This document shows positions 41,701 through 52,417 of a stretch of DNA of 64,000 nt, in pieces (the first letter of the stretch is position 1; every line of letters starts with the position of its first letter). A program made the translations under genes and the position numbers. The notes below the pieces were generated by a model. It was not told where the DNA came from. It saw only the letters and a list, made by a program, of their open reading frames with translations, and did not search any database. Source of the DNA: Branchiostoma floridae (lineage: Eukaryota > Chordata > Leptocardii > Amphioxiformes > Branchiostomatidae); assembly GCF_000003815.2 (NCBI RefSeq), contig NC_049979.1, positions 14,135,459-14,199,458 on the forward strand, in the 5' to 3' direction.

Positions 41701-44700
41701 TCAGTGATATGCTTCACAGTTACACACATAAATTACAAGACAAATAAATGAAGAAAAAAACATGCAAATTCTTAGACTATGTATATTATAACAGTGCTAC
41801 ATTTGTATAACATTGAGTGATAGGAGACTCACTCACTCACTCACTATCCATTGAGAGGAGAACATGAAAAGAACAACAGGAAAGAATGAAGCAAGATAAA
41901 GAAAACTGTTGAACCTAATGAGTCAGTAAAGAAACAGTGGGCCATGTGGATATGGTATCTGTTGTTAAGACAAGATAAGAACATGTCAATAATATTTACA
42001 CTGAGGCATTCCAGCATCTTGCTGGGTGTTGAGCAGTGGTCAACAATGGCGGGGGCTACTGTGTACTGTCACACAAGGTGACTTGAACCATGTGGTAACA
42101 GAAGCTGTGATACAATGTACTATATGAAGTGGTCCTTCGTGTACTGTTGGGTAATGCAGTCTTGGTGATTTCAACCCATAGAAAATGTGTCTCTGTGATC
42201 CCATTTAGGGGACAAAAACTTTTCTGACGACAAATGTAAAGTTAGCAACCAACCCTGATCAGTCGTGAGAAACACCAGACACCTGAGTGATCTCCGCCCA
42301 GCTTATACATGTAGCAAGACAGCCAACACCTGTCCTGGCATGCCATTATCAGAATAAAATTGTTGTTTTCTCTCCCTGGATGAAGTTGTCTGTAATGACA
42401 AGTACAATAAACACACGCACTGCCTCCATGTAGGGCGCTCCTTCATGTGAGATCAGATTCTGCCTGTCCAATTTAGGGAAGAGGAGAAAAGAGGTCATGT
42501 TTTGTAAACATACAACCTGCTGTGTACAGGAGGACCTCTCCAGCTGACATCCTGCTGGGACCTGCTATCTCCGATGACTCCACTCAGACTGGGCTAATAG
42601 AGGTGGCGACATGGGGTAAGGAGTACCAGAGATGTTTGTAGGGATAAGCAGTAGCCACCTGTAGAGATAGAGGGTAAAGGGGTAGGTGGAGGAGGGGGGT
42701 GGAGCATACCACACATGTCACAGGGATAACCTGCCATCTGTGGTTGGAGTGACGTGAAGGGAGAGGAGGAAATGGATACACATGATACATCACCTTCATA
42801 CTCACACCATACTACTCACACCATGGAGGGATGTAAAGTTTAGCATGTGTAAGGAAGGGATGAGATCAGGACAGCAGCTCACCAGTTTGCTCCTGTTCCT
42901 CTGGATATTGGACTTGTTACTTTTCTGGTATTCTTCCACCTTCTTCTTGGTCAGCTCCATATCAATGTTGTTGGATAGGTTGAATACTGCAAAATGTAAA
43001 AAAAAAAACAGTATTGTGACAAAAATTGTCTGATGGCACTGCAGTACCAAGGACACAATTTACATGAAAAAAACAGTTGTAGTAACTTGTACTCAAATCT
43101 GACACATCATGAGTTCACAGTCATGCAAGGGACATTATTAACAGAATGGTACAGTCAAAATATCAGTAATTATTGAATGTTACATCTTCGTATCTCTCAA
43201 AACATGTGCCTTAAGCTTGAGAAAATAATGGTGGCCACCTAACACAAAGAAGAAGAAGAAGAAAAGAACACAGACAGAGATAATGTACTGCAGAATAAAT
43301 GGCCACACAAGACTTTGCTTACTGATAGTTTCCACCTCCTCCAGGTAGTCATTATATTCCCTGAGACTTGTGAACTCCTCCTCCTGTCTGTTGTAGCTAG
43401 AAAATAGGGGGGAAATTATGTGACTATAATCAAGTAGTCAACAGTACTAACAATATTACATGTACATATTTATAGATGACTACAAATCATCTTATCTACA
43501 ATACCATGATACATACTTGATCACAACAAATCATCATAATTTGCAGCTCCTAGTTTGACATTATCGATAGTTCATGTTAATTACTATATTGCTTTAGCTA
43601 ACATTTTGATATACTCAAGCTACAAGTTGATGTGATGCTCTAACTGAGGCCTTTGTCCAGTACCCTATTAAGAAGTTACCTCAGCCCATGTTGACATCCC
43701 TTCAAACTTCCCTTAACATTGTATCAATTCTGGTCAGATCTCTGTGGTTACAGAAAATATATTGTATACTTTATAATAATAATAATAATAATGAATGGTT
43801 TTTATTTTGCATCAAGCGACAAACAATAACATACAATGGCAGCCTTCATACTTTGTGTTATTGATATTTGTAAAGAGACAAATTCAGAAACTTATCAATA
43901 CATTTTCAATATTCTTTTCCTGATATCCACTTCCTTATCGACGAATGGGTCTTCAAACTGCTGTATCCTGAATGTGTTCCTCCTGAGGGAGATGTTACAT
44001 TCTGGGCACGTCCCTGAGCCTCGGGCAAACAGTGTCTCCACACAGTTCTCACATCTGCAGCATGAAGGAAGCAAGTTACATGTTCATGCAGTTAATGCAG
44101 ATCATGTCTTGACACAATCTTGTCACCTACACACGTCTCGACAAATATTACAGTTCTTTGTTTCCTTTAAGAAAATTGCTTAACTTTCTGCAGCATTTAC
44201 AAATCGACTTAAAAGTACTTGCTTAAAGACAAACCATGGATGTATGATACGTCCACTATGCACACATGAACAACCCAGTACTGTAAATGCATTTAAGTTC
44301 AAGGGCATTATATGTCTACAGTTTTTACAGTGATCTCTTCACTGGGAACTTAAAACTGCCGGAAAAATTTTTGTTCTTCCTTCTGCCTGCCCCCCTTGTG
44401 TAAGCACTACATCATACATCACGTAACATTACATATGTTTGTTTGTTTGTTTATTTATTTATCCAGGGGTACATGTCGCCTGGCCAGCGTTTTTCAAAGA
44501 TCCCTGGGGGGAAACCCCGTACATACATAACAATAATCAATGACAATATAAAATTAAATAACTGGTAACTTGGCAAGAATCGACAAAGAATAACGCAATT
44601 TAACTAAGACAAGATAAGGCAAATCAATTGTACAACGTTAATCCTAATATAACTCCAAATCATAAGTGAAATCAAGTAAGTAATGGGAATTTGCATACCA

Positions 44701-46582
44701 ATGTGAACAGAAAAAGACATGACGGATTACATTTCAGACCATTAGGCCACACCAATTTAATTTCTTGGTTCACAGATTTTTTCATAAAAAATATGGAGCG
44801 AGAGGGCGAAATAAAAATAAAAAGAAAAATTGTAAAATGGTTGGGGTAAAGGTAACGGCTGATCCAAAACAAAAAGAATAAAAAGTTTTCAGCTTGAAAA
44901 AAGTACAAAAATACTATTACTGTACAGTAACAGCACCTGTACCCACACTTTAAGGAGCTTATAATATAAAGGCCAATTTGCTACACCAGAAATTTGGTTA
45001 ATGGTTTCAGTTATGGTGAAAATTTGCTGAGTGGTAATTTTTATTTTTATTTTTTTTTCCAAAAAATTGGAGCGAGCGAATCCGTGAACCAAGAAATTAA
45101 ATTGGTGTGGCCTTATCATATGCATTCAGAGTACGTTAGGCCTGATCATATAAACGTTTTAAACTGTGATAGTGTTTCTCGCGATCTTAATTGGGACGAA
45201 AGGGAGTCCAGAGCACGCCCTTAAGTATGAAAAAGCTTCTTTCTGTGTTCGGATTTGGCTTTAGGGAGCAGGAGTCACCTTGTGATCTAAGGCGGGTGTT
45301 GTGCGTGTGTATTTCTGAGAGTTGGGAGAACAATGCAGTAAGATGGGGAGGGGTCATGCCGGTAAGTGCCTTGAAAACGAGCGTTGCCTTACTTCTTCTG
45401 TGTACATCGGCTATTTGGACCCATCCAAGACTACGCAAGACGTTTGATGTAGAAGTATAATGATCGCACCCCAAAATCACGCGGCCAGCTCTATTTTGGA
45501 GTTTCTGCAGTTTATCCAGACTTCCTTTACCCCCTTGATCCCAGATAGTACTGCAATACTGTATGTGTGGGAGAAATAGGGCTTTGTAAATTGTGAGCAA
45601 CGCCTCTCTATCCAGGTAGTGTTTAAGGTACTTCATTATTCCGATTATTTGGGCAAGCTTTTTGTTGAGATGATCAAAGTGATCATGCCAATTTAACATG
45701 TTGTCGATTATGACTCCAAGATACTTAAATTTATCAACTTGATCCAGAGTAATCCCAGCTAAAGTAATATCTAATTCAGTGTTTATGTCGTTTGCCCTTG
45801 ACGAACCCACTAACATCGTTTTACATATGACTATTCTGTCCGTCTGTTATAGAACCCTTGCTGTTTTGCTAGTAGGTCATTTCTGACTGGCTATGCATCA
45901 AGTTGTAATATGGGTTCAAGGGCCACCAACTGACCAGTCCAAATGGTCCAGACCTTTTGGCCTAGCGGTTAAGGTGCTGGGTTTCTGAACTGGCAGCCTG
46001 GGTTTGATTCTTGGGAACCAAGAGACTGTTTCTACTCGCCTCTGATGTCTCAAAGTCAAGTCAAGGACTCATATTTTACCATCACTACCTTGATACCGCA
46101 TACAAGACTGAAACTGGACAGGGTTTTCCGAAAACCCAGAAGGCATCTGCCTGTTGTGTCCTGATCACTACAGCAGTTAGTTACTTATATAGTGCTATCG
46201 CAACCTTTTAACCACTGCGAATACTCCATTTTCTCCTTACTGCAAAATCACTGCGTTTTTGCTCCTTGGTTTACAGTAACGTGTCTACCCAAATGAGTCT
46301 CTACTCTACTCTAAAAAGTAAACAAACAACTGTGGGGAGGGGGGTGAATTTCTGTAGATGGGAACTTTATTTCCCAAATTAGAATTATATAATCACACCT
46401 TGATAAAAATTTTGTACGTGCAAACATAAACTGCGTCAACGACATGATAACGGTATTGCATATAATGACATCTGACAGGACGAGTCCACTCACAGCGTGT
46501 GTCCACAAGTGTTGACCATCAGCACCATGGACGGGTTTCGGTATTTGGTGGTCTTACAGCGCGGGCAGATGGCCTCATCCAT
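29756..46582 (-). CDS. MNAT1: MAT1, RING-finger assembly factor of CDK-activating kinase/TFIIH
   Basis: Eight exons: 46494-46582, 43902-44054, 43323-43396, 42883-42986, 33022-33162, 30784-30900, 30281-30402, 29756-29921. The frame closes at 966 nt (321 residues; the human protein has about 309). MAT1 bridges CDK7 and cyclin H and anchors the kinase to TFIIH. The N-terminus is a C3HC4 [17 protein letters not shown], then [12 protein letters not shown] and CPEC. It is followed by [18 protein letters not shown] and [20 protein letters not shown], both characteristic. A charged coiled coil fills exon 5. The C-terminal CDK7-binding part has [28 protein letters not shown] and CGLYF. Intron 4 is about 9.9 kb, far larger than the others, and carries a tandem duplication and a foldback transposon. 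The stop codon TAG is at 29756-29758. Identification is firm. Confidence 0.96.
31191..31256 (+). repeat. tRNA-like (pseudogene) sequence with a partial tandem copy
   Basis: The first seven bases TGCCTTG pair with the last seven CAAGGCA like an acceptor stem. GCGTGGTAGGA sits in the A-box place and CACTTCAAGCCC in the B-box place, with a possible T-stem GTCGG/CCGGC. At 66 nt it is shorter than a normal tRNA and the anticodon arm is poor. A partial copy (TGCCTTGGCGTGCAGTAAGG) follows at 31265. Probably a tRNA-derived repeat, not a working tRNA. Confidence 0.4.
32045..32130 (-). mobile_element. tRNA-derived pol III unit (SINE head) in an MNAT1 intron
   Basis: On the minus strand, TGGCGTAGTGGTTAGCG matches a pol III A box and GGTTCGAACCC is a perfect B box. 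A run of twelve T follows (plus-strand A run at 32045-32056), as in a pol III terminator. The acceptor stem does not pair, so a functional tRNA is unlikely. Confidence 0.55.
37595..37990. repeat. Near-perfect 198-bp tandem duplication in MNAT1 intron 4
   Basis: Two head-to-tail copies, 37595-37792 and 37793-37990, both starting GTAGGTGGCTTGCTG and ending TTTGTTAATCTA. I found a single difference (GACCCAACA against GACTCAACA). The high identity implies a recent duplication. A frame runs through both copies because 198 is divisible by three, but it shows no protein character. Confidence 0.9.
37994..38733. mobile_element. Mutator-type foldback element in MNAT1 intron 4
   Basis: A 740-bp element with a perfect 9-bp target duplication AATCTATAC (37985-37993 and 38734-38742) and terminal TAGCCTCC/GGAGGCTA. 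Long inner inverted arms of about 127 bp run at 38031-38157 and 38595-38721, nearly identical. The left end has about 28 extra bases between terminus and arm. Nine-bp duplications with long inverted repeats point to the Mutator (MULE) superfamily. No transposase is present. Confidence 0.82.
41829..41848. repeat. ACTC microsatellite
   Basis: Several tandem ACTC units in MNAT1 intron 4. Confidence 0.8.
43774..43793. repeat. AAT microsatellite
   Basis: Tandem TAA units in MNAT1 intron 2. Confidence 0.8.
44437..45848 (-). mobile_element. 5'-truncated non-LTR retrotransposon (LINE) with RT C-terminal remnant
   Basis: The minus-strand frame from about 45843 to 45187 encodes the typical C-terminal end of a CR1/Jockey-like reverse transcriptase: [18 protein letters not shown], then [18 protein letters not shown] and [14 protein letters not shown]. 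It is about 209 residues from the first ATG and ends with a normal stop. A 3' UTR follows to 44437, where a TAAA/CAAA repeat tail marks the 3' end. The catalytic part is missing, so it is dead. A small Harbinger-type MITE sits inside its 3' UTR. Lies in MNAT1 intron 1 in the gene's own orientation. Confidence 0.8.
44745..45112. mobile_element. Harbinger-type MITE nested in the LINE 3' UTR
   Basis: A 368-bp element with 34-bp terminal inverted repeats (starting GGCCACACCAATTTAATTTC; one mismatch) flanked by TTA on both sides (44742-44744, 45113-45115). A 3-bp TTA duplication fits the PIF/Harbinger superfamily. AT-rich interior, no coding frame. Confidence 0.7.
45885..46150 (+). mobile_element. 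tRNA-derived SINE copy 2 (MNAT1 intron 1)
   Basis: Shares flanking words with the copy at about 24740-24880. A-box-like TAGCGGTTAAGGTGCTGGG and B-box-like GGGTTTGATTC are present in the right order, then GAGACTGTTTCTACTC. The B box is more decayed than in copy 1. Confidence 0.65.
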
Positions 46583-46760
46583 GTTGACAGCGGTTCTTTG
46601 GACAACACTGGAGTAAGTGTTACAACTGCAGAGTCATTACAACAGAACAGAGACCAGAAAGATCTGATATAACGTTATAGCCAAAATCTCGCTAGTCTAC
46701 ACATGGGCGCTGCCATCTTGGTTACAATGCATGATGGGAAGTTGGGGACTGGTGAACTTT
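46583..46760 (-). promoter_or_regulatory. MNAT1 promoter with YY1 and ZNF143-type sites
   Basis: At 46700-46740 lies ACACATGGGCGC, then GCCATCTTGG (perfect YY1 core), then CAATGCATGATGGGAA. The complement of the last, TTCCCATCATGCATTG, fits the ZNF143/Staf consensus in nearly every position. The module is 118-158 bp upstream of the MNAT1 start codon and resembles the one in the TRMT5/SLC38A6 promoter. Confidence 0.7.
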
Positions 46761-47037
46761 TAGCCGAGCCATCCTCCGTCCTCTTGGGCAATCACCTCCC
46801 CGTTCAGACTCATGTCATGGTTCATCGATGGACATGCCTACTAATAAATGAGTTCGTTAGGTACTTTTGTAAGTACCACATTAACATAACGGATTTCCTT
46901 TTGATACGCATCATTGCTCGACGTAGTTGCGCTCCACCGTTAAAAAAAAACTACGGATTTGGTGCTCCACCGTTAACGTTAACTTCTGAACTTTTCCGGA
47001 AAGTGTGGAAAATAATTTGTGAGTACTACGAGTTAAA

Positions 47038-47255
47038 GCTGGTTCACCTTTATTCGTGGGGTAACCTATATCAGTTGCATCTAAAATCGAGATATTTAGG
47101 GATATCAAGTCAACATATGGTGGTTTCATACAGCATACAGCAATACTTTGCAAATATTGCAATTTGAAACCAACCTCCGTCGACTTGATATCCCAAAATA
47201 TCCCGTTTTTAAATACAACGGATATAGGTTACCCCGCGGATAAAGGTGAATTAGC
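47038..47255. mobile_element. Foldback MITE, almost entirely palindromic
   Basis: About 218 bp. The left half starts GCTGGTTCACCTTTATTCGT and the right half, in reverse complement, GCTAATTCACCTTTATCCGC. The similarity continues through GGGGTAACCTATATC, GATATTT and GATATCAAGTC to the centre. No clear target duplication, no coding frame. The superfamily is not determined. Confidence 0.7.
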
Positions 47256-47456
47256 GTTATATTTATAACGGATTTGAAATGTCTCTCTGTTTTGTAGCCA
47301 AAAAAATATTTTGATTGCTTTTTACTTCACACAGATAATTAGAAATCCGAGAGACTCTCCCATGGAAACATCTAGAAAATATGTTCATATGTGACCGTAC
47401 AACTTCATACAATTTATTAAGGTTGCTTGGAAGCAACTCAGTTTTACTCTCTTTTC

Positions 47457-47470
<14 letters not shown>

Positions 47471-47499
<29 letters not shown>
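47471..47499. repeat. Poly(T) tract
   Basis: An uninterrupted run of about 29 T preceded by TTTC/TTTTC repeats. It could be the A-tail of a minus-strand retroposed sequence, but I see no target duplication. Confidence 0.8.
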
Positions 47500-47507
<8 letters not shown>

Positions 47508-48887
47508 GTCCTTTTTGCTTTTGAGCAGCACTTGATGTGTGCAATATGTGTACAGATGTATTTGAAAGTGAGGATATTGAGTTCTGTTCCCACCCACTGC
47601 AAATCCGTGGGCTGACCTGTGTAGTTTGGTGTCCAGCTGAGACCACTTGTGTGCAGTTTTGACGTTCCACAGCTCCAAGTTTGACGCTCCACAGCACACG
47701 CCGTGAGCACCAACCACAAACTTCCGGTTCTACAGCACGGAGTGATGATACTTCCGACACCTGTCCTCGCCGTACCACAAAATATACAACTTCGGCGGTG
47801 AAGAAAGTTACTGCCGCCATCCTATTATAGGCCATTTATGGAATTATAAAAGAAAAATCGTTAAAGAACACCTAACTTTATTTTGCAACAATAAGTGCAT
47901 TTGATTTATGATAAAAGAAGACGTAAAACACCTTTAAAACAGCTACAATCTCCACCAATACGGTGTGCCCTTCCGTCGACACGTGCGTCCGAAACAAACA
48001 GGATGCGAAAATAAACAGTACGTAATTGCACCCCCGCGCCGCAAGTGAGGACATACCGATTGCGGGCGTCTCTTTTAGGTGGTTACTCTTCAAGCAGGGG
48101 TTAGGCCCAGGCTTTTCTGTTGGCCTTTCTATTTTCTGGCGGGCGGACGATAAGAAAAGCTGACAAGATAAAACGCCCAATAGAAATGTCTAAAAAGAAA
48201 AAGAAAACAAGCCCGACCCTAACTTCTTTGCTGACATTGTGGTGCCCACACAGTACAAACTCTCATCTCCATGCAGATGGGAAGGAAAACCATTTATCTC
48301 AATTATCAATCATTTGGGCTGTTTAATGATGTGGATTATCCGGGTGTTTTAGCCAGGATCTCAGCATGTGTGTAATACCTTATTGGCATAGGGGTCATTA
48401 AAACATAAGCAAACACTTGATTTTACATGAATGTGTATCTAACGACAAGACATCGCGTAAATATGGATGTTAGCCCGTATCAGCCGCAAGCTGAAAGCGG
48501 TACGTGATGACTAAATAAGCGATTATTCCGAGAGCAACAAGGCAAACACGGTGCGCTTTTGTACAGTAATACCATCTGAAAACCCACATGAAAAAAAAAA
48601 AATCAACCAAATTTGTCAAATTTAATCACTAATTAAATTGCGTGCCTGCGTAGCTGGTGTGTTACGCCGAAGTACGGTTATACCGACTATAAAGACACAG
48701 ATACAGATACAGAATAGTCAATTGTCAAATGTCGATGTGTGTTTTTTAATAACGATTGAAGTCGTCCATCATATTACTTTTTACTTTTGTACCTTGTGAA
48801 TAGTTAGAACTCTTTGTCAGTGTCACTGATGATATGGGTGACAGAAGATGTCCATTACGGGCTGACCAATGCGGTATATGGTATATG

Positions 48888-48915
48888 TGTACTGTGTACT
48901 GTGTACTGTGTACTG
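48888..48915. repeat. Short heptamer tandem repeat
   Basis: About four units of TGTGTAC in a row. Confidence 0.75.
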
Positions 48916-51821
48916 GTCGGTTGACCACTACGGTACATGTGTACTTTGTTAAAAACAGGATGTATGTCTTCTAGATGTTTGTTTATGCTGTTGATCATAT
49001 TTCGCCCGAGAAATTATGTCAATAATGATTCAAATCATATCAATCATATCAAATTCTAACAAAATTAGGTCAGTTCTGGAATAAGTTTGAGCCTCAGAGG
49101 CATGCATGCCTGGTGGGCTGATGCAAAGCTGTGCCCATTAAAAGTCAGAAGTATTGCCGATAACTCGAGAAAAAATTACCCGTTTCCATTGACATTTCGC
49201 ATGTGTCTAGTTTCTATCTATGAAGCTGTACATTACAACAAATACATCACGATATAGCCTTTTAGACATCTCCGCGACGGGCACCGTGTACGTTTTCTCA
49301 CCCCTTGCACATACGTGAAATATTCAATACCGTTCTCTCGATAACATCAACGGCAAATTTTACAGCCTCCGACGCACATGAATACATACTAACACACACA
49401 CATTAAGCTTCGCGATGCATTGGTTACACAGGGGATTTACGGCTCTATCCATCCGTCAGCTTCAGGACCCCAAATCCATTTAGAAGACTTTCCCTGTGCT
49501 TTTGTTACACATATCATAGTACTGTCACAGGGGTGGTCCCACATACGTCTTCCCTAACACCTTTGGGCACCCTTAATCTTCACGGTGACCTCGGGTCACC
49601 TGTGCGCAGCAGTATTTCAATTGGGGCTTTGGCTGTGCCAGCAATATTTACGGTACGGAGAGCCGTCATAGGTCGGGCGGGCGGGCACGGTGTGTTCACT
49701 GCTGAAAAGAAAAACAAATTAAGTTTAAATTAATTAGAAAGGGGTAGAGACCAGGAGAAGTTGTGTCTATCACCCCACGGGCTTGGCCCTCGTGCTGAGA
49801 GCGAGCTTTGGGCCGTAAGTCCTGCCTCTCCCACTGGAGTCGTGAACCTGCCTAGTAGTTAATTGACTTGACAATCAAGGGAGGTGGGAAAACGTCTCAA
49901 CACCTGCGAAGTATTTGTAACCCACGCATAGACTTGCCCTCCCCCGTCATTTACCATAGTCGTATATGTGTCACGGCTACTTTCACCTACTTTGGACAGA
50001 GCACGAGCTGTTAACAAATCCAGGAACTTTCCTCGTCGGGAAATATGGATAATTTGCCCCAGGTTCGGTACACGTATGGCTTGGCGTGTTTGCACATAGG
50101 CATTGCACAGCGTAACCTTCCGTGCAACTTTTCTTATGAAGTAAACCATGCTTAAGGAACACCATGGTTTCACATTGGTGCATGTTTCTGGTTAGCGGTA
50201 TTTAATTTCCTAATTACCTGCTGCAAACGTTTGAAGTGAAAGCATCTACTGAAACGCCAGTTCTGATCATGACGGCCTGTGAGGCTGACAGCACCACTGG
50301 CTGTGACCGGACGGACGGGTGGGACTGTCCACGGCAGCGCGCCAGACCTGGTGCGCAGATCAGTGGACATGAAATTCAAAAAGTTTCTATGCACACGTGA
50401 CTTCAATACTGCGTTATCTGCTTTGTGTGACCTCCTCTCCTATTTCATGTCTATCTGTTCAACTGCACTATGAACGATATTCAAACTGGCAGATTTAGAG
50501 AATGGTGAAGCCAGACTTGTCCCGACCAGGCGTGTGTGGTAGTTTGGCAGTAGAGCACGTTTCAAAACAGCTACCTCTTGACTTGACTAATCGACTCCTG
50601 TCTCAACCAGCCTCCTTCGACTTGTTAGATGACTAAAAAATACTATAAAAGATGATGATGAAGATGCCTGTCTTTTTTTCGACCGGTTACTTCATTAAGC
50701 AAAATTATTGGCCAACTCCTGCTGCTTTTTCGGCCTCATAAGAGTGCGGACGGGAGTAGCCTTGGAGGAAAATTTCAGGAAAGCAAGAACAACACAAGAG
50801 GCTAAATGCTACTCACGCGATGTTTCCATCGATGGGTCCAGAGGCGACGATACTTAAGATATGAACCATACGTCTAACACCTTAGTAGCCAGGTCTCGCC
50901 CATTCTTCCCGAGCCGCTGATGATTGGGTCACTTTTCCTCGGTCTTTCCAAACATAGCGATTTGTGAGTGTGTTTGTATAGGTCTCGTTTGTGGCTGTAG
51001 GAAAACATGGGATAATCCTGGCCGTCTGAGTGCCTCACCCCCGTCATTAGAGTGGGCTTCCAGAAGATATGCACGGGGTACAGCATGTGCCCACCTGTCT
51101 AGTTTACGATACGAGGGACAAATCAACAGATGTGTAAGCAAGTAGGGGTAGCACTGAAGCAGGTCATGAACGCAAGATTACTTCCCGGCATTTGTTTGGA
51201 TTTTTATGGGAAACTGACGGCGAACATAGCGAAATCCCTTGAGTGGCAACCATTGCTGAGTCAAAAAAAGATTTAACCTCCTAGTTGTAATCTTGCAATC
51301 TAACAATTCTCTACTAATACTAACTCATTCTTAGATGTAGAGACTGGCAACCCCTTGTATATTCAAAACGGGATCATATGACATATTTTGCGATTTTGCA
51401 CAGGTAAATATCTAACTTAAGTTATCGTACTTCTTATATTGAAGTATGATTATTTGAAGATTAGGCAACCTGCGCTTTGGTGGAATACATTTCTCGATTA
51501 CCAGTACGTAATTGATGTGATGTCATTTGTAAACTGTTATTCCCCTGTCTAGTCCATCAGTACAGAGGTTTGTGACGTGGTCCGGACCACTGTAGCCCGG
51601 CAAATGCAGTCTAGATGTCGCTGCTTCACACAGAAGTTGTGGAAGGGCCTACTCTGTCGGTAGCCACCTTCACTACGCACTCCATGCCAGTCTGCGTTCT
51701 GATGCTACTTTCTGATTGCTGCTAACTGCTCCCTGAAAACTAGAAAACGGCACGCACAGGCCGATAAAACGAGCAATGCCAGAAAGCAGACCCAGTGCCC
51801 AGCCCTTCATACCACGAGAAC

Positions 51822-52066
51822 CATAATCTCCAAGCAGATCCTACGGTAGCATAAGATAGTATGAAAAGCTGTCAGACCAGTGAACCGGGTCCACTATTGC
51901 ATTAGAGTTAAAACCGCGATTTTACTAGATCATGACACGTATCGGCCGTCTATCAAGGGACAGAAAAGGATCGTATTATGTGGCCTAGGTTTTTCTTTTT
52001 TTTTTTTTTTGTTTTTTTTTTTTTTTTTTTTTTGTTTTTTTTTTTTACTATTCTTCTTTTTTTTTT

Positions 52067-52139
<73 letters not shown>

Positions 52140-52417
52140 CTTTATTTTTTTTTACTTTTTTCTTTTTTTTCAATTCTTACTTTTTTTCCTTTTGTGATTT
52201 AATATTTTGTTTCCTTACATGGTCTCGTCGCGGTTGTGACCCATCAGTAGCTAGTGGTTTGGACCAGACCCGACATACATCACTCCGGTCAGAGCCGAGG
52301 ATGAAGTCATCCGTAGGACGAACAGTCGATTTTGTCTCTCTGTACAACTTCATATCGATAGCTGATCAATCTTTTCATACTATCTTATGCTACCGTAGGA
52401 TGTGCTTGGAGATTATG
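51822..52417. repeat. 47-bp inverted repeat flanking a T-rich tract
   Basis: Left arm 51822-51868 and right arm 52371-52417 are complementary at 46 of 47 positions (arm begins CATAATCTCCAAGCAGATCC). Between them is about 500 bp including a tract of roughly 210 bases that is almost pure T (51990-52195). The arms could be ends of a foldback element; no target duplication seen. Confidence 0.75.
51990..52195. repeat. T-rich low-complexity tract
   Basis: Almost pure T broken by single C, G or A. The many isolated interruptions look like either an old expanded homopolymer or sequencing/assembly noise. Confidence 0.85.

Larger units (their letters stand above)
46761..51820. other. Gene-poor DNA upstream of MNAT1, part 1
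   Basis: No reading frame with recognisable domains. A minus-strand frame opening at 47823 with a strong start context (GGATGGCGGCAG) and a possible donor after about 20 codons (GAGGACAG|GTGTCG) is noted but unsupported. Apart from the MITE and simple repeats listed separately, I see nothing assignable. Confidence 0.5.

Noticed and set aside
44429-45829. TTACATATG on both sides of the LINE as a target duplication
   Set aside because: The reverse transcriptase frame continues past the right-hand copy (RIVICKTM), so that copy is inside the element.
47263-47835. 190-residue minus-strand frame with a poly-Lys stretch
   Set aside because: The Lys run is the poly(T) tract read in reverse. Only the first 20 codons after a good start context look gene-like, and nothing supports a continuation.
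51880-52202. Poly-Phe frames
   Set aside because: Translations of the T-rich tract.
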